Shown here: one piece after another, positions 7,474 to 16,701 of the stretch
Numbering within the stretch: position 1 is the first letter of the stretch
Layout: each line of letters opens with the position of its first letter
Assembly: GCA_965208605.1 (NCBI GenBank)
Contig: OZ242345.1
Span: forward strand, 62,001-126,000
Length of the DNA stretch: 64,000 nucleotides
Origin: UBA9659 sp965208605
GTDB lineage: Bacteria > Pseudomonadota > Gammaproteobacteria > Pseudomonadales > Azotimanducaceae
Reading direction: 5' to 3'
Translations under genes and position numbers: made by a program
The notes under the pieces: model-generated
Told to the model about the DNA's origin: nothing
Databases searched by the model: none
What the model saw: only the letters and a program-made list of their open reading frames with translations

Positions 7474-8508
7474 ATGGAAAATCTCAAGCAACTACTCACA
7501 GACCCCACTATCTTCTGGGTCTTCGGCATCGTCTTTGGCACTCTGGTACTCCATTATGTGGTGCGCAAATTGTTGCTGGTGTTGGAGCAGAAGACCACTC
7601 ATACCAAAACCCTTTGGGATGATGTCTTAGCCAAGGCTGCCCGCCGGCCGCTTACCTGGTTTATCTGGGCCCTGGGTATCAGCTGGGCGGCGGAAGTCAT
7701 CGTTACGAACACTGATTCCACCTTGGCACAGGTGATTGCCCCAACTCGCTACATTGTTTTTGCGGCATTGTTGACGGTGTTTCTCAGCCGTTTTATCTCT
7801 GAGATGGAGCAGAAATTTATTCTTGATGGTGCCGATGTCACCACGGCGAATGCTATTGGTAAGTTGTTGCGCGTCTCGGTCGTTATCACGGCGGCACTAT
7901 CGGTGTTGCAAACGCTTGGTTTTAGTATTTCTGGTGTGCTTGCCTTTGGGGGTGTTGGTGGTCTTGCAGTCGGCTTTGCAGCTCAGGATCTGTTGGCGAA
8001 TTTCTTCGGCGGGCTCATGATCCATCTGGATAGACCCTTTGCGGTCGGCGACTGGATCAGAAGCCCAGATCGGGAGATAGAAGGCACGGTGGAAACCATT
8101 GGTTGGCGGATCACCATCATTCGCACCTTTGACCAACGGCCTCTCTATATCCCTAATTCAGTATTCAACACCATCCTGCTGGAAAATCCGTCTCGCATGA
8201 GTAACCGCCGAATCTACGAAACCATCGGCCTGCGCTACGCTGATGCTGACAAGATAGAAGCCATAGTGACCGATGTGCGTGCCATGCTGGCTAGCCATCC
8301 CGACATTGATCAGACCAAGACCCTGATGGTGAATTTTAATGCCTTTGCTGATTCCGCATTGGAGTTCTTTATTTACACCTTTACGCAAACGACGGTCTGG
8401 ACTGAGTATCACCAGATCAAAGAAAAGATTTTGCTGGAGATCGCTGAGCTCATCGACAAGCATCAGGCTGAAATTGCATATCCCACCCTGAGTATCCATA
8501 ACGACTAG
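7474..8508 (+). CDS. Small-conductance mechanosensitive channel (MscS family)
   Basis: An inner-membrane channel that opens under membrane tension and releases solutes on osmotic downshock. Hydrophobic helices lie at about residues 12-32, 60-78 and 88-108. The pore-lining helix, rich in Gly and Ala, is GVLAFGGVGGLAVGFAAQDL (about 152-171), followed by the conserved ANFFGGLMIHLDRPFAVGDW. The cytoplasmic beta domain has VETIGWRITIIRTFDQRPLYIPNS. The length (344 residues) is that of a three- to four-helix MscS homologue. Its stop overlaps the convergent csiV stop at a shared CTAG (8505-8508). Confidence 0.93.
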   Translation: MENLKQLLTDPTIFWVFGIVFGTLVLHYVVRKLLLVLEQKTTHTKTLWDDVLAKAARRPLTWFIWALGISWAAEVIVTNTDSTLAQVIAPTRYIVFAALLTVFLSRFISEMEQKFILDGADVTTANAIGKLLRVSVVITAALSVLQTLGFSISGVLAFGGVGGLAVGFAAQDLLANFFGGLMIHLDRPFAVGDWIRSPDREIEGTVETIGWRITIIRTFDQRPLYIPNSVFNTILLENPSRMSNRRIYETIGLRYADADKIEAIVTDVRAMLASHPDIDQTKTLMVNFNAFADSALEFFIYTFTQTTVWTEYHQIKEKILLEIAELIDKHQAEIAYPTLSIHND

Positions 8509-9695
8509 TTTGCATCGGGTATCGCATCGGGTACCGCATCGGGTATCGCGTCGGGTATCGCGTCGGGTATCGCGTCGGGTATCGCGTCGGGTATTGCATA
8601 GCGGCGCACTCTGACCAGCAGCCCGAAGAGCGGATGATCCAGATAATGTATTTCGCCCCGCCTCAGGCGTTGATCCCAGGTGATCTGGTAGGTCTGCAAA
8701 GGTGCGTATAGACCGCGCCTTGCTTCTACTTCCAATAAGGCCTGTTCCAGGTTGGTGTCATCCGCTCCAGGGGCTGGGCGCCTAGGGGCGCGCTTTCTGG
8801 AGCGCTGTTCGTACCGGGTGTACCAGATATGCGGGCGGAGATGTATATATCTTGTCCGCCTGAAGTTGAGCGTACCTTCAAATTCATACCTATCGTCAAA
8901 TCGTTGTCCTGCCTGGAGCATCATAGGTCTTGCTTGCTCGGTGATGGGTTGGGTCCAGGACAGCTGTGCCCAGACCTGATATTGGGAGGAGAGACGCATA
9001 CTGCTGGCAAGCTCCAGCATGGAGGGGCTTGCTAATGCCGGTTCAAAGGCGAATTGACCGAAGGCTAGGGCAGCTGCTTCATCCAGGGTCTCCTCAGCGT
9101 CAAAGACACTGCTATCAAAGGCTAGAGAGGCACTCAGCAAATCGTCATCTTGCCCGGCATCTGGCTCAGTAGCTGCTGCCTCATCTGGGTTAGATAGGGT
9201 GTCATGGGTGCCTGAGGATTCAGCAGACTCATCTTGCTCATCGGCTGCTTCATCCTGGTCATCGGGCACCGCATCTGGGTCCCTGGTGTCGTCTGTGGAG
9301 TGACTGTTTTTTAGCACCGCATCAATCAAGGCTGCTTCTCGGGCCTCCTTGCGTAGCTGCGTCAACTGCGAGAGTCGGAAGGGTAGCAGCTCCTCCCCCG
9401 GGGCAATGGCAAGCACATCATGGGGATAGGCGGGCTCGGCAAGCTGCCAGTTTTCCTCAGTCAGGTTGGGGTTAGCGGGTGAGAAGAGAATGATGTCAAT
9501 GTGATACCAGTTTGCCGGATCTTCTTCGGGGCTCGGGGGTCCAGGGGTATCAACCACCGCGGCCATGCTGACCTGCGACATGCTCACCAACGACATGCTT
9601 ATCAATGACATGCTTATCAACAGCATGCTTAGCAACAGCATGCTCACCAACGCTCGGGTTGCCCATGATATGCGATGAGCGGTCACGACTCGCAC
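8505..9695 (-). CDS. csiV: CsiV-like peptidoglycan-binding periplasmic protein
   Basis: CsiV was described in Vibrio as a partner of the lipoprotein LpoA. The mature start WYHIDIILFSPANPN is the conserved family entry and the C-terminal half retains TRYIHLRPHIWY and EIHYLDHPLFGLLVRV. The gene overlaps the mfd end by 13 bp and follows GAPDH-mfd, the conserved Pseudomonas-like order. Three parts are odd. The signal peptide core is made of six 5-residue repeats (LLISM/SLVSM) from 15-bp DNA units. The middle has a long acidic low-complexity block. The C terminus is a run of IPDA tetrads from 12-bp units. The start at 9695 is GTG. Confidence 0.8.
   Translation of the reverse strand: MRVVTAHRISWATRALVSMLLLSMLLISMSLISMSLVSMSQVSMAAVVDTPGPPSPEEDPANWYHIDIILFSPANPNLTEENWQLAEPAYPHDVLAIAPGEELLPFRLSQLTQLRKEAREAALIDAVLKNSHSTDDTRDPDAVPDDQDEAADEQDESAESSGTHDTLSNPDEAAATEPDAGQDDDLLSASLAFDSSVFDAEETLDEAAALAFGQFAFEPALASPSMLELASSMRLSSQYQVWAQLSWTQPITEQARPMMLQAGQRFDDRYEFEGTLNFRRTRYIHLRPHIWYTRYEQRSRKRAPRRPAPGADDTNLEQALLEVEARRGLYAPLQTYQITWDQRLRRGEIHYLDHPLFGLLVRVRRYAIPDAIPDAIPDAIPDAIPDAVPDAIPDAN
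8512..8595. repeat. Seven 12-bp tandem repeats at the 3' end of csiV
   Basis: Seven units of GC(A/G)TCGGGTATC run directly up to the csiV stop codon and encode its terminal IPDA/VPDA repeats. The four units from 8548 are nearly identical, indicating recent expansion. Confidence 0.95.
9565..9654. repeat. Six 15-bp tandem repeats forming the csiV signal peptide core
   Basis: ATG trinucleotides on the plus strand recur exactly every 15 bp at 9565, 9580, 9595, 9610, 9625 and 9640, each within a unit such as ATGCTTATCAACAGC. Read on the minus strand they encode hydrophobic pentads (LLLSM, LLISM, SLISM, SLVSM), so the membrane-targeting core is itself a slippage-prone repeat. Confidence 0.9.
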
Positions 9696-12600
9696 AGCCC
9701 CGCGCCCAGCTGTGTCAAGAGGCCTTCCACTCTCCCGAATCGGGCTTCAATCTCTTGCATCTCCGCATTGAACACCAGTTGATTAGCACTGCCGAGTCTA
9801 TATTTATGGGGGTCGGATTCTATCAAGGTCACCAGGAAGGTCGGGTCCAGGCGGGTCTCTTGGGAAAATTCTAATTTGCCACTACTCGCTCCAACATCCA
9901 CCTTCTTGATACCCAATGCTTCCGCTTTGAGTTTCAGTTTGGTGATGCGAAACAAGATTTTGCATGCTTCAGGCAAGGCACCGAAGCGATCAATCATTTC
10001 CACTTGTAGCTCCTGCAACTGCGCCTCCTGTTCGGCGTAGGATATACGCTTATAGAGTACCAGACGGCTGTGGACATCCGGCAGGTAGGATGTGGGTATT
10101 AACGCGGGTAGATGCAGGTTCACCTCGGTGCCTTCTTTGAGCGGTCGGTCCAGGTTCGGCACCTTTCCATCCTTGATCGCCTGCACGGCTCGGTTCAACA
10201 TTTCCATATAGAGAGAGTAGCCAATAGTCTGTATGTTACCGGTTTGCGCATCCCCTAGTAGTTCCCCCGCACCTCGGATTTCAAGGTCATGGGTTGCCAG
10301 GATGAAGCCCGCGCCCAGCTCTTCAGCATCAGCAATGGCATCAAGCCGCTTTATAGCATCGGTACTGAGCAGCTGCCGGGGCGGGGTGAGCAACCAGGCA
10401 TAGGCTTGATGATGTGATCTGCCCACCCGGCCACGCAACTGATGCAACTGGGCAAGGCCAAACTTGTCGGCCCGGTCCATAATAATGGTGTTCGCATTGG
10501 GTATATCTATGCCCGATTCAATAATGGTTGAACACACGAGCAGGTTGGCACCCTGGTGATAAAAATCCGACATGACTTGTTCTAGTTCCCGCTCGCGCAT
10601 CTGCCCATGCCCGATGACAATTCTGGCTTGGGGCACCAGTGCTTGGAGTTTGTTCGCGGTTGCTTCAATGCTGCGGACTTCATTGTGTAGGTAGTACACC
10701 TGCCCACCACGCATCAGTTCCCGCTGTATGGCTTCCTTAATTAACCCATCATCATGCTGGCGGACGAAGGTTTTGATAGACAAGCGGCTGCTGGGCGGCG
10801 TGGCGATGATGCTGATGTCTCGCATACCCGAGATCGCCATATTCAGGGTGCGGGGTATGGGGGTTGCCGTCAAGGTCAGAATGTCGATTTCCGCTCGGAG
10901 TGATTTTAATTTTTCTTTTTGTTTGACGCCAAACTTGTGTTCCTCATCAATAATCAGCAGGCCCAGATTTTTGAAGCTCAGCTTATCTTGAATCAATGCA
11001 TGGGTGCCGATGATGATGTCAAGGTGTCCCGTGGCGATCTTTTCGAGCGTGCTCTTTTGTTGCTTCTTGGTCTTGAAACGAGAGAGGGAGTCAATGTTGA
11101 CCGGCCAATCAGCGAAGCGATCCTTGAAGGTCTCTGTATGTTGTAGCGCGAGCAGGGTGGTCGGGGCGATGAGGGCGACCTGCTTAGCGGATTGCACGGC
11201 GATGAAGGCCGCGCGCATGGCAACCTCGGTCTTGCCGAAGCCGACATCGCCGCAAATGAGCCGATCCATTGCCTTTTTCTGCAGCATGTCTGCGATGACG
11301 CTATTGATGGCAGCCATTTGATCGGGCGTCTCCTCAAACGGGAAGCTGCTCACAAATCGGTCATAGGCTTCATCCGGGGCGGGATAACTAAAGCCGAGCT
11401 TGGCTTCTCGCCGCGCATAGATGTCCAATAGCATTGCCGCCACATCCTGTATCTGTTCAGCGGCTTTTCGTTTTGCTTTTTGCCAGAGCTCGCCGTTGAG
11501 CCGGTCCAGGGGTGCCTGGGTTACCTCCGCGCCGACATAGCGGGAGATGAGGTGCAGGGAAGATACCGGCACATACAGTTTTGCTGCGTCCTGATACAGC
11601 AACACCAGGAATTCATTTTCCCGACCGTCAAGGTGCAAGGTTTGTAGACCCTGATAACGCCCGACACCATGGTCAATATGGGTCACGGCCGAGCCCAGGC
11701 TGAGCTCGGTCATACGTTTGATGGTGAGCTCGGTAATGTTCTCTCTTTGTTGCGCGCGCCGCCGCTTCTGCAGGACCCGGGCACCAAATAACTGCTGCTC
11801 GGTCAGCATGCCTAGCCTTGTGCTGCTGTTAGAACTATCGTTAGAACTGTCCTTAGGACTGTCCTTAGAACTATCGCTAGGACCGTCCTTAGGGACGAGT
11901 AGCAGTGCGCGTTCAAGAGGTGCCACTGCCAGCGCCAAAGGGCAGTCGTCGCTGAGGAACGCTTGCCAAGACCCGAGGATTTTTGAGTTGAGCCCATGCT
12001 GACGTAGTAATTCATCAATAATTTCCCGCCGTCCATTTGATTCCGCCAGAATCAGCAGCCGGGCCGTAGCGGGTGCCACCGAGTCGTCAATAAAATCTGC
12101 CAGTGCTGCCAGAGGTGTGGCCTCGCGTTCTTTGATACTGAGCTCGGGCAGGGGCAGACATTGGTGGCTACTGCGCTGAGCGGGGTCTGTTTGGGGATAG
12201 TCCTTGAGGTGGGTGAAGAGTTCCTCAGGGGAGAGCAGCAGTTCCTCAGGCGGCAGGATGGGCCTATGCAGGTTGCTACCGAGGCTGGCATAACGATTCT
12301 GTGCTTCCTGCCAGATCTGTTCGGGCTCAATTTCGTCGCAAAAGAGAAGCGTGTCGTCGGGCAGATAATCAAAGAGGCTTTCCAACTGGTCAAAAAACAA
12401 TGGCAAGTAGTATTCCACGCCCGGGGGCGAGAGCCCCTGAGTGACATCACGATACATCGGGCACTCATCAACTCTAGCGGAAAATCTGGAAAACCACTGG
12501 TCTTGGAAGTGCTTGATGCTGTCCTGGGTGAGCGGGAACTCTCTAGCGGGAAGCAGATGAATATGTTCCACCTGAGCAATGGATCTTTGGGTGTCGGCAT

Positions 12601-13150
12601 CAAAGGTGCGCAGGGAATCAATCTTGTCATCCAGGAGGTCAATCCGATAAGGGGTCTTAGCACCCATGGGGAAGATATCCATAATAGACCCGCGCACCGC
12701 ATACTCACCATGCTCAAGCACTGTATCCACGGCGCGATATGCGGTGTCCTGTAATCCTTGGCGCATCCGCGCGAGATTGAATTCCTGACCCTGATCCAGC
12801 ATCAGGCTGGTACCCAGAATGAACTGCCGCGGTGCCATGCGCTGCATGAGGGTGTTCATGGGCAGGAGCAGGATGCCGGTTCCCAGCAGTGCCAGGCGGT
12901 TCAGCACCGAGAGCCGATCGGAAATAATATCCCGATGCGGTGAAAAACTGTCATAAATCAGTATTTCCCAATCAGGCAGTCGGAGAATGGGTAGGCTATC
13001 TCCCAGGAAGAAGGCGAGTTCCTGCTGCATGCGTTCGGCAGCCAGGGTATCTGCAGTGACCACCAGGGCCGGGAGACGCCGCTGCTGCACTGCCTCGGCT
13101 ATGGCAAAAGACGCACCGGCACCAGGCTGGCTGAAGGCGCTATGAAACAT
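9683..13150 (-). CDS. mfd: Transcription-repair coupling factor
   Basis: Mfd is a DNA translocase that removes RNA polymerase stalled at lesions and recruits UvrA. At 1155 residues it is full length: a UvrB-like N-terminal part (GDSLPILRLPDWEILIYDSF), the polymerase-interaction region (AVTHIDHGVGRYQGLQ), Walker A in ICGDVGFGKTEVAMRA, the DEEH box (LLIIDEEHKFGVKQKEKLK), helicase motif VI (QLRGRVGRSHHQAYAWLL), and the C-terminal TRCF domain. Between the UvrB-like part and the polymerase-interaction domain lies a Ser/Asp/Lys low-complexity insertion made of 12-bp repeats (11829-11888). This is a linker, so function is probably retained. The ATG at 13150 follows a repeat-filled gap. Confidence 0.97.
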   Translation of the reverse strand: MFHSAFSQPGAGASFAIAEAVQQRRLPALVVTADTLAAERMQQELAFFLGDSLPILRLPDWEILIYDSFSPHRDIISDRLSVLNRLALLGTGILLLPMNTLMQRMAPRQFILGTSLMLDQGQEFNLARMRQGLQDTAYRAVDTVLEHGEYAVRGSIMDIFPMGAKTPYRIDLLDDKIDSLRTFDADTQRSIAQVEHIHLLPAREFPLTQDSIKHFQDQWFSRFSARVDECPMYRDVTQGLSPPGVEYYLPLFFDQLESLFDYLPDDTLLFCDEIEPEQIWQEAQNRYASLGSNLHRPILPPEELLLSPEELFTHLKDYPQTDPAQRSSHQCLPLPELSIKEREATPLAALADFIDDSVAPATARLLILAESNGRREIIDELLRQHGLNSKILGSWQAFLSDDCPLALAVAPLERALLLVPKDGPSDSSKDSPKDSSNDSSNSSTRLGMLTEQQLFGARVLQKRRRAQQRENITELTIKRMTELSLGSAVTHIDHGVGRYQGLQTLHLDGRENEFLVLLYQDAAKLYVPVSSLHLISRYVGAEVTQAPLDRLNGELWQKAKRKAAEQIQDVAAMLLDIYARREAKLGFSYPAPDEAYDRFVSSFPFEETPDQMAAINSVIADMLQKKAMDRLICGDVGFGKTEVAMRAAFIAVQSAKQVALIAPTTLLALQHTETFKDRFADWPVNIDSLSRFKTKKQQKSTLEKIATGHLDIIIGTHALIQDKLSFKNLGLLIIDEEHKFGVKQKEKLKSLRAEIDILTLTATPIPRTLNMAISGMRDISIIATPPSSRLSIKTFVRQHDDGLIKEAIQRELMRGGQVYYLHNEVRSIEATANKLQALVPQARIVIGHGQMRERELEQVMSDFYHQGANLLVCSTIIESGIDIPNANTIIMDRADKFGLAQLHQLRGRVGRSHHQAYAWLLTPPRQLLSTDAIKRLDAIADAEELGAGFILATHDLEIRGAGELLGDAQTGNIQTIGYSLYMEMLNRAVQAIKDGKVPNLDRPLKEGTEVNLHLPALIPTSYLPDVHSRLVLYKRISYAEQEAQLQELQVEMIDRFGALPEACKILFRITKLKLKAEALGIKKVDVGASSGKLEFSQETRLDPTFLVTLIESDPHKYRLGSANQLVFNAEMQEIEARFGRVEGLLTQLGAGLCES
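11829..11888. repeat. Five 12-bp tandem repeats inside mfd
   Basis: Units such as TTAGAACTATCG and TTAGGACTGTCC repeat five times with a sixth partial copy. They encode the (K/N)DSS-type tetrads of the Mfd linker, in frame. Confidence 0.9.
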
Positions 13151-13502
13151 CTATGAACTCATCCCCCCGCTCCACCCGCCGTCATTCTCGAGCTTGCTCG
13201 GGAATCCAGTAAAAAGGAGTATTGTGTTCCGATTTACCCCGGTCCCCCAACCCGTCACCGGGCAAGCCCGAGAATGACGGGGAGCGACGCACCATCTTGT
13301 TGTTGTTGTGCTGTTGTTGTGCTGTTGTTGTCGTCCCAGCAGTGCCATTGAGGTACAATTTCCCATTGGATGGTCCTTCTTGGATGCAGCGTCCATTATT
13401 CATAATTTTCACGATGATTCATAATTCGCGTAGCATGTTTTGTCATTAACTGTCGTCATTAACTCTCGTCATTAACTGTCATCATTAACCAAGGAGCAAC
13501 CC
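13151..13502. repeat. Intergenic repeats between mfd and the GAPDH gene
   Basis: The 352-bp gap has three blocks. 13170-13275 is a copy of the palindromic family (GTCATTCTCGAGCTTGCTCG, then a central part, then a reversed arm ending AGAATGACGG); about 60 bp of it (13203-13262) reappear almost unchanged but inverted at 18655-18715. 13296-13335 is a TGT-rich microsatellite (TTGTTGTTGTGCTGTTGTTG). 13443-13490 has four imperfect GTCATTAACT units just before the ribosome site AAGGAG (13490-13495) of the next gene. No gene is visible. Confidence 0.8.
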
Positions 13503-14987
13503 GTGCCCAGACCAGGACTGAGGGATGTTTTTGCCGATTTTAAGGAACGCGAAGCCCTGGCAGAAGCGATGATTCCGTTGATTGGTGGTTTGTATCGCCG
13601 CAATATCGTGATCTATATCCACGGCGTACCCCTGTATAACCAGTCCGTGATTGATTTGATGAAGGCACATCGCTTTGTGCGGCAGATAGAAAAGAACGAA
13701 ATGTCCGAGTTTGAAACCCATCCGATTCTGGAAATACTCAGCCATCTAGACCTCTCTCCCGCCCATATAGACATAGGCCGAATGACCTCCAACTACATGC
13801 GCGATAGCGAAGGTTTGGAGATGCAAAAGTATGTGCAGCACCATTGTCAGGAGCTGCTCGGTAAAAATGGCGAGGTGCGACACAGTCCCACCGATGTGGT
13901 GCTCTATGGCTTTGGCCGGATAGGCCGGCTGGTAACCCGACTCCTGGTGGAAAAGATCGGTGGTGGACAAAACCTGGTACCACGCGCGGTTGTCCTGAGG
14001 CCGCCCCGGGACCCCGTGGCAGATCTGAATAAGCGCGCGAGTTTGCTCCGGCGGGATTCAATTCATGGCACCTTTAAGGGAACGATTCGAGTTGATGAAG
14101 CAAACCATGTGCTGATCTGTAACGGCAATGTGCTTCGCTTCATCTATGCAGCAGATCCAGCTGCTATTGACTACAACCAGTATGGTATTGATCAGGCGCT
14201 GGTAATTGATAGTACCGGTGCCTGGCGTGATCAAGAAGGTCTGCAGCAACACCTCCGCTCAAAGGGTGTCCAAAAGGTGCTGCTCACGGCTGCCGGTAAG
14301 GGCGATGTGAAAAACATCGTTTCTGGTGTCAATTCTGATCTGATTACCCCAGAAGATACAACGATTGCGGCGGCCTCATGTACCACCAATGCCATAGTGC
14401 CGATATTAAAATCCATGCACAGTCGTTTTGGTATTGTCCATGGGCACATGGAAACCGTGCACGCCTACACGGATGATCAGAATCTGCATGACAATACACA
14501 TTCCAAAGAAAGACGCGGCCGGAGTGCGCCGCTGAACATGGTGCTCACCGAATCCAATGCCACCAGTGCTGTGGGCAAGTTGCTACCGGAGCTGGCCGGT
14601 AAGCTGACCGGTAACGCCATTCGGGTGCCCGTGCCGAATGTCTCTATGGCGATTCTCAACCTCACCCTTGAGGAGGAAACCAGCGTTGAGGAAGTGAACA
14701 ACTACCTGCGAGAGGTGTCTCTGCACAGTGCGATGAATCGGCAGATTGATTACACCGTGTCCAGCGAGGTGGTCTCCACTGACTTTATTGGTAACCGGCA
14801 TGCCGGGATCGTGGATTCCCATGCCACCATCGTCCAGGGTGCCCAAGCCATCTTGTATGTGTGGTATGACAATGAGTTTGGCTATTCCTGCCAGGTGGTG
14901 CGTGTGGGGCAAAAGATGGCCGGTATCAAGTATCCCCATGTACCGCAACAACCAATTACGGGCTCGCATCCACTTGCGGACGCATGA
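13503..14987 (+). CDS. Glyceraldehyde-3-phosphate dehydrogenase, long N-terminal form
   Basis: A GAPDH that oxidises glyceraldehyde 3-phosphate with NAD(P). Residues about 140-494 are the standard enzyme: LYGFGRIGRLVTRLL binds the cofactor, AASCTTNAIVPILKSM holds the catalytic cysteine, and WYDNEFGYSCQVVRV lies near the end. Residues 1 to about 135 are an N-terminal extension (KEREALAEAMIPLIGGLYRR) typical of the long GAPDH found next to mfd in Pseudomonas and relatives. The start is GTG at 13503, supported by AAGGAG 8 bp upstream. Its last 32 bp overlap the convergent Nudix gene. The direction in vivo (glycolytic or gluconeogenic) cannot be decided here. Confidence 0.93.
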   Translation: MPRPGLRDVFADFKEREALAEAMIPLIGGLYRRNIVIYIHGVPLYNQSVIDLMKAHRFVRQIEKNEMSEFETHPILEILSHLDLSPAHIDIGRMTSNYMRDSEGLEMQKYVQHHCQELLGKNGEVRHSPTDVVLYGFGRIGRLVTRLLVEKIGGGQNLVPRAVVLRPPRDPVADLNKRASLLRRDSIHGTFKGTIRVDEANHVLICNGNVLRFIYAADPAAIDYNQYGIDQALVIDSTGAWRDQEGLQQHLRSKGVQKVLLTAAGKGDVKNIVSGVNSDLITPEDTTIAAASCTTNAIVPILKSMHSRFGIVHGHMETVHAYTDDQNLHDNTHSKERRGRSAPLNMVLTESNATSAVGKLLPELAGKLTGNAIRVPVPNVSMAILNLTLEEETSVEEVNNYLREVSLHSAMNRQIDYTVSSEVVSTDFIGNRHAGIVDSHATIVQGAQAILYVWYDNEFGYSCQVVRVGQKMAGIKYPHVPQQPITGSHPLADA

Positions 14988-15780
14988 TGGCCTTGACCAC
15001 TTCGGGCTTGCTGTTGCCAATCCGCGCTTCACTGCGGCTGTAGCCCGCTTCCGGAGGAATGCAGATATAGAGGCCGTCTGGTCGTTCTTCCGTCCAGGGG
15101 ATGACTGTGGTGCTGGGGCGCTGGGCGGCCATCCTCAAGGCCTCGGCAACGGATTGACTCCTGCCCAGCAGTTCAACATTGACCTGGGTCGGGAAGATAA
15201 GGGTATAGGTGCCGGCCTCGGCACCACTGAGTGCCTCCTGGGGAGAAAGCCAGACCGAGTCCACGGTTTCGTAACCATCCTGGGTCGCCAGGTGGTCAGC
15301 GGGTGGTGCCGCTAGATAGAAGTGAGTATCAAAACGTTTGGGCATCATGCGCGGCGTTATCCAGTGGGCAAAGTGTTGTAATTGGTCACAAGCAAGCAGT
15401 AACTCTTCCTGCGCAAGGAAGTCTGCCAGGCTCAGCTCCCCCTTGTTGAGCGGTTTCCGGTACTGATCCAAGGTGCCCAGACGTGTACCGGAAATGAACC
15501 GGTTATCGCCCTTGGGATAGGCCAGCAGAATGCCGGATTCCTCAAAGGCTTCACGGATGGCACCCACCATCAGTGAGAGACTCTCGTCCCCGAGCGGGTC
15601 ATCAACCCGACAGTAGTCTCTGACCTGAGTGTCGGCGAACTCCACCTTGCCGCCCGGGAAGACCAAAGCACCCGAGGCGAAGTCAATCTGGTGATGCCTG
15701 ACTACCATTAAAGTTTCCAGCCCCTCTGGTGCATCACGCAACATCAGGATGGTCGCGGCGGGCACGGGGGTGGCGGTCAT
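14956..15780 (-). CDS. Nudix hydrolase (NUDT19/NUDT8-like)
   Basis: A pyrophosphatase of the Nudix superfamily. The conserved box is split by an insertion: GALVFPGGKVEFAD at about residue 35-48, then REAFEESGILLAYP at about 75-88, giving the REx2EExG metal-binding residues. The first strand ATILMLRDAPEGLETLMVVR and the overall length (274 residues) resemble the NUDT19-like group, which acts on acyl-CoA or related dinucleotides. The substrate here is unknown. The 3' end overlaps the convergent GAPDH gene by 32 bp. The start codon lies in the first of three 14-bp tandem repeats that also run into the neighbouring yaaA stop. Confidence 0.85.
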   Translation of the reverse strand: MTATPVPAATILMLRDAPEGLETLMVVRHHQIDFASGALVFPGGKVEFADTQVRDYCRVDDPLGDESLSLMVGAIREAFEESGILLAYPKGDNRFISGTRLGTLDQYRKPLNKGELSLADFLAQEELLLACDQLQHFAHWITPRMMPKRFDTHFYLAAPPADHLATQDGYETVDSVWLSPQEALSGAEAGTYTLIFPTQVNVELLGRSQSVAEALRMAAQRPSTTVIPWTEERPDGLYICIPPEAGYSRSEARIGNSKPEVVKAIMRPQVDASP

Positions 15781-15822
15781 CTGGTGGCGCTCATCTGGTG
15801 GTGCTCATCTGGTGGTGCTCAT
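15777..15822. repeat. 14-bp tandem repeats joining the Nudix start and yaaA stop
   Basis: Three units of TCATCTGGTGG(C/T)GC followed by TCAT. The first TCAT contains the Nudix start codon and the last contains the yaaA stop codon, so the 38-bp intergenic gap is made entirely of the repeat. Confidence 0.9.
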
Positions 15823-16577
15823 CGGATAAAGACCCAGGTGTCGTCTGAGGAACGGCCGTCGTTGTATTGATAGCCGTCAACATTGAATGTTTTGATGTCT
15901 TCGGGTTTGGTGATGCGGTTTTTGATGATGAAACTGCTCATGGAACCTCGGGCTTTTTTAGCGAAAAAACTGATGACCTTGTAGGCGCCATGGGTGCCGT
16001 CTTTGAATACCGGTGTGAGCACTCTTCCTGGGAGTAGGTTGGGCTTCACCGCCTTAAAATATTCTTTGGAGGCCAGATTGATGAGAGTTTTATTGCGATG
16101 CTGTTGCAAATCATCTGCCAGGTCCCGAGTAATCCGGTTACCCCAGTAGTCGTATAAGGTATTGCCCTTGGCGGTTTTGAGTTTGGTGCCCATTTCCAGA
16201 CGGTAAGCCTGGATGAGATCCAGGGGCTTAAGCAAGCCATAGAGGCCGGACAGAATACGCAGATGCTTCTGGGCGAAGTTGAGGTCCCGTTCCTTATAGG
16301 TGTCTACCTCAAGGCCCATATAGACATCACCTTTGAAGGCCAGAATGGATTGCTTGGTATGTTTGGATTGGCCCTTCCAGTTCTGAAATCGCTCCACATT
16401 CAAGTCGGCAAGCCGGGGGCTAATGCGCATCAGCTTGGCTATATCCTTCGGTGTCTTGTCTTGCATGACCTTGACGAGCTGTTGGGATTCTTTACGGAAC
16501 TTGGGGATTGAGGTTTTGGAAGTCTGAGGCTCGGTCTCAAAATCCAGTGTCTTGGCAGGAGAAATAACTATCAGCAT
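15819..16577 (-). CDS. yaaA: Peroxide stress protein YaaA (DUF328)
   Basis: YaaA lowers free intracellular iron during hydrogen peroxide stress in E. coli and binds DNA. The start MLIVISPAKTLDFETEP is the family signature; I use ATG 16577 (252 residues) and not the upstream extension to 16661, which is atypical. Further conserved parts are SPRLADLNVERFQNW, AFKGDVYMGLEV, ILSGLYGLLKPLDLIQAYRLE and the end FNVDGYQYN. Full length, no lesion. Confidence 0.93.
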   Translation of the reverse strand: MLIVISPAKTLDFETEPQTSKTSIPKFRKESQQLVKVMQDKTPKDIAKLMRISPRLADLNVERFQNWKGQSKHTKQSILAFKGDVYMGLEVDTYKERDLNFAQKHLRILSGLYGLLKPLDLIQAYRLEMGTKLKTAKGNTLYDYWGNRITRDLADDLQQHRNKTLINLASKEYFKAVKPNLLPGRVLTPVFKDGTHGAYKVISFFAKKARGSMSSFIIKNRITKPEDIKTFNVDGYQYNDGRSSDDTWVFIR

Positions 16578-16641
16578 GATGAGATTATCAGTGTGGAGAA
16601 AAGTAAGAGTACAAGATTTAGCCTGTGGGTGGAATGACTGA

Positions 16642-16697
16642 TGGCATATCTTCTGTGGCATACCTTCTGTGGCATATCTTCTGTGGAGTATCTTCTG
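16642..16697. repeat. Four 14-bp tandem repeats
   Basis: Four units of TGGCATATCTTCTG (third position variants TGGCATACC and TGGAGTATC) between yaaA and the PNPOx-like gene. It uses the same 14-bp period as the block at 15777. Confidence 0.9.
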
Positions 16698-16701
16698 CTA
16701 C

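Noticed and set aside
12052..12754. Long alternative frames on both strands inside mfd
   Set aside because: Mfd motifs cover this region in the main frame. The others are shadows with poor codon use.
13151..13412. Two minus-strand frames of 76-81 codons upstream of mfd
   Set aside because: They consist of translated palindromic repeats and a TGT microsatellite (runs of Gln, Asn and Thr), with no conserved composition.
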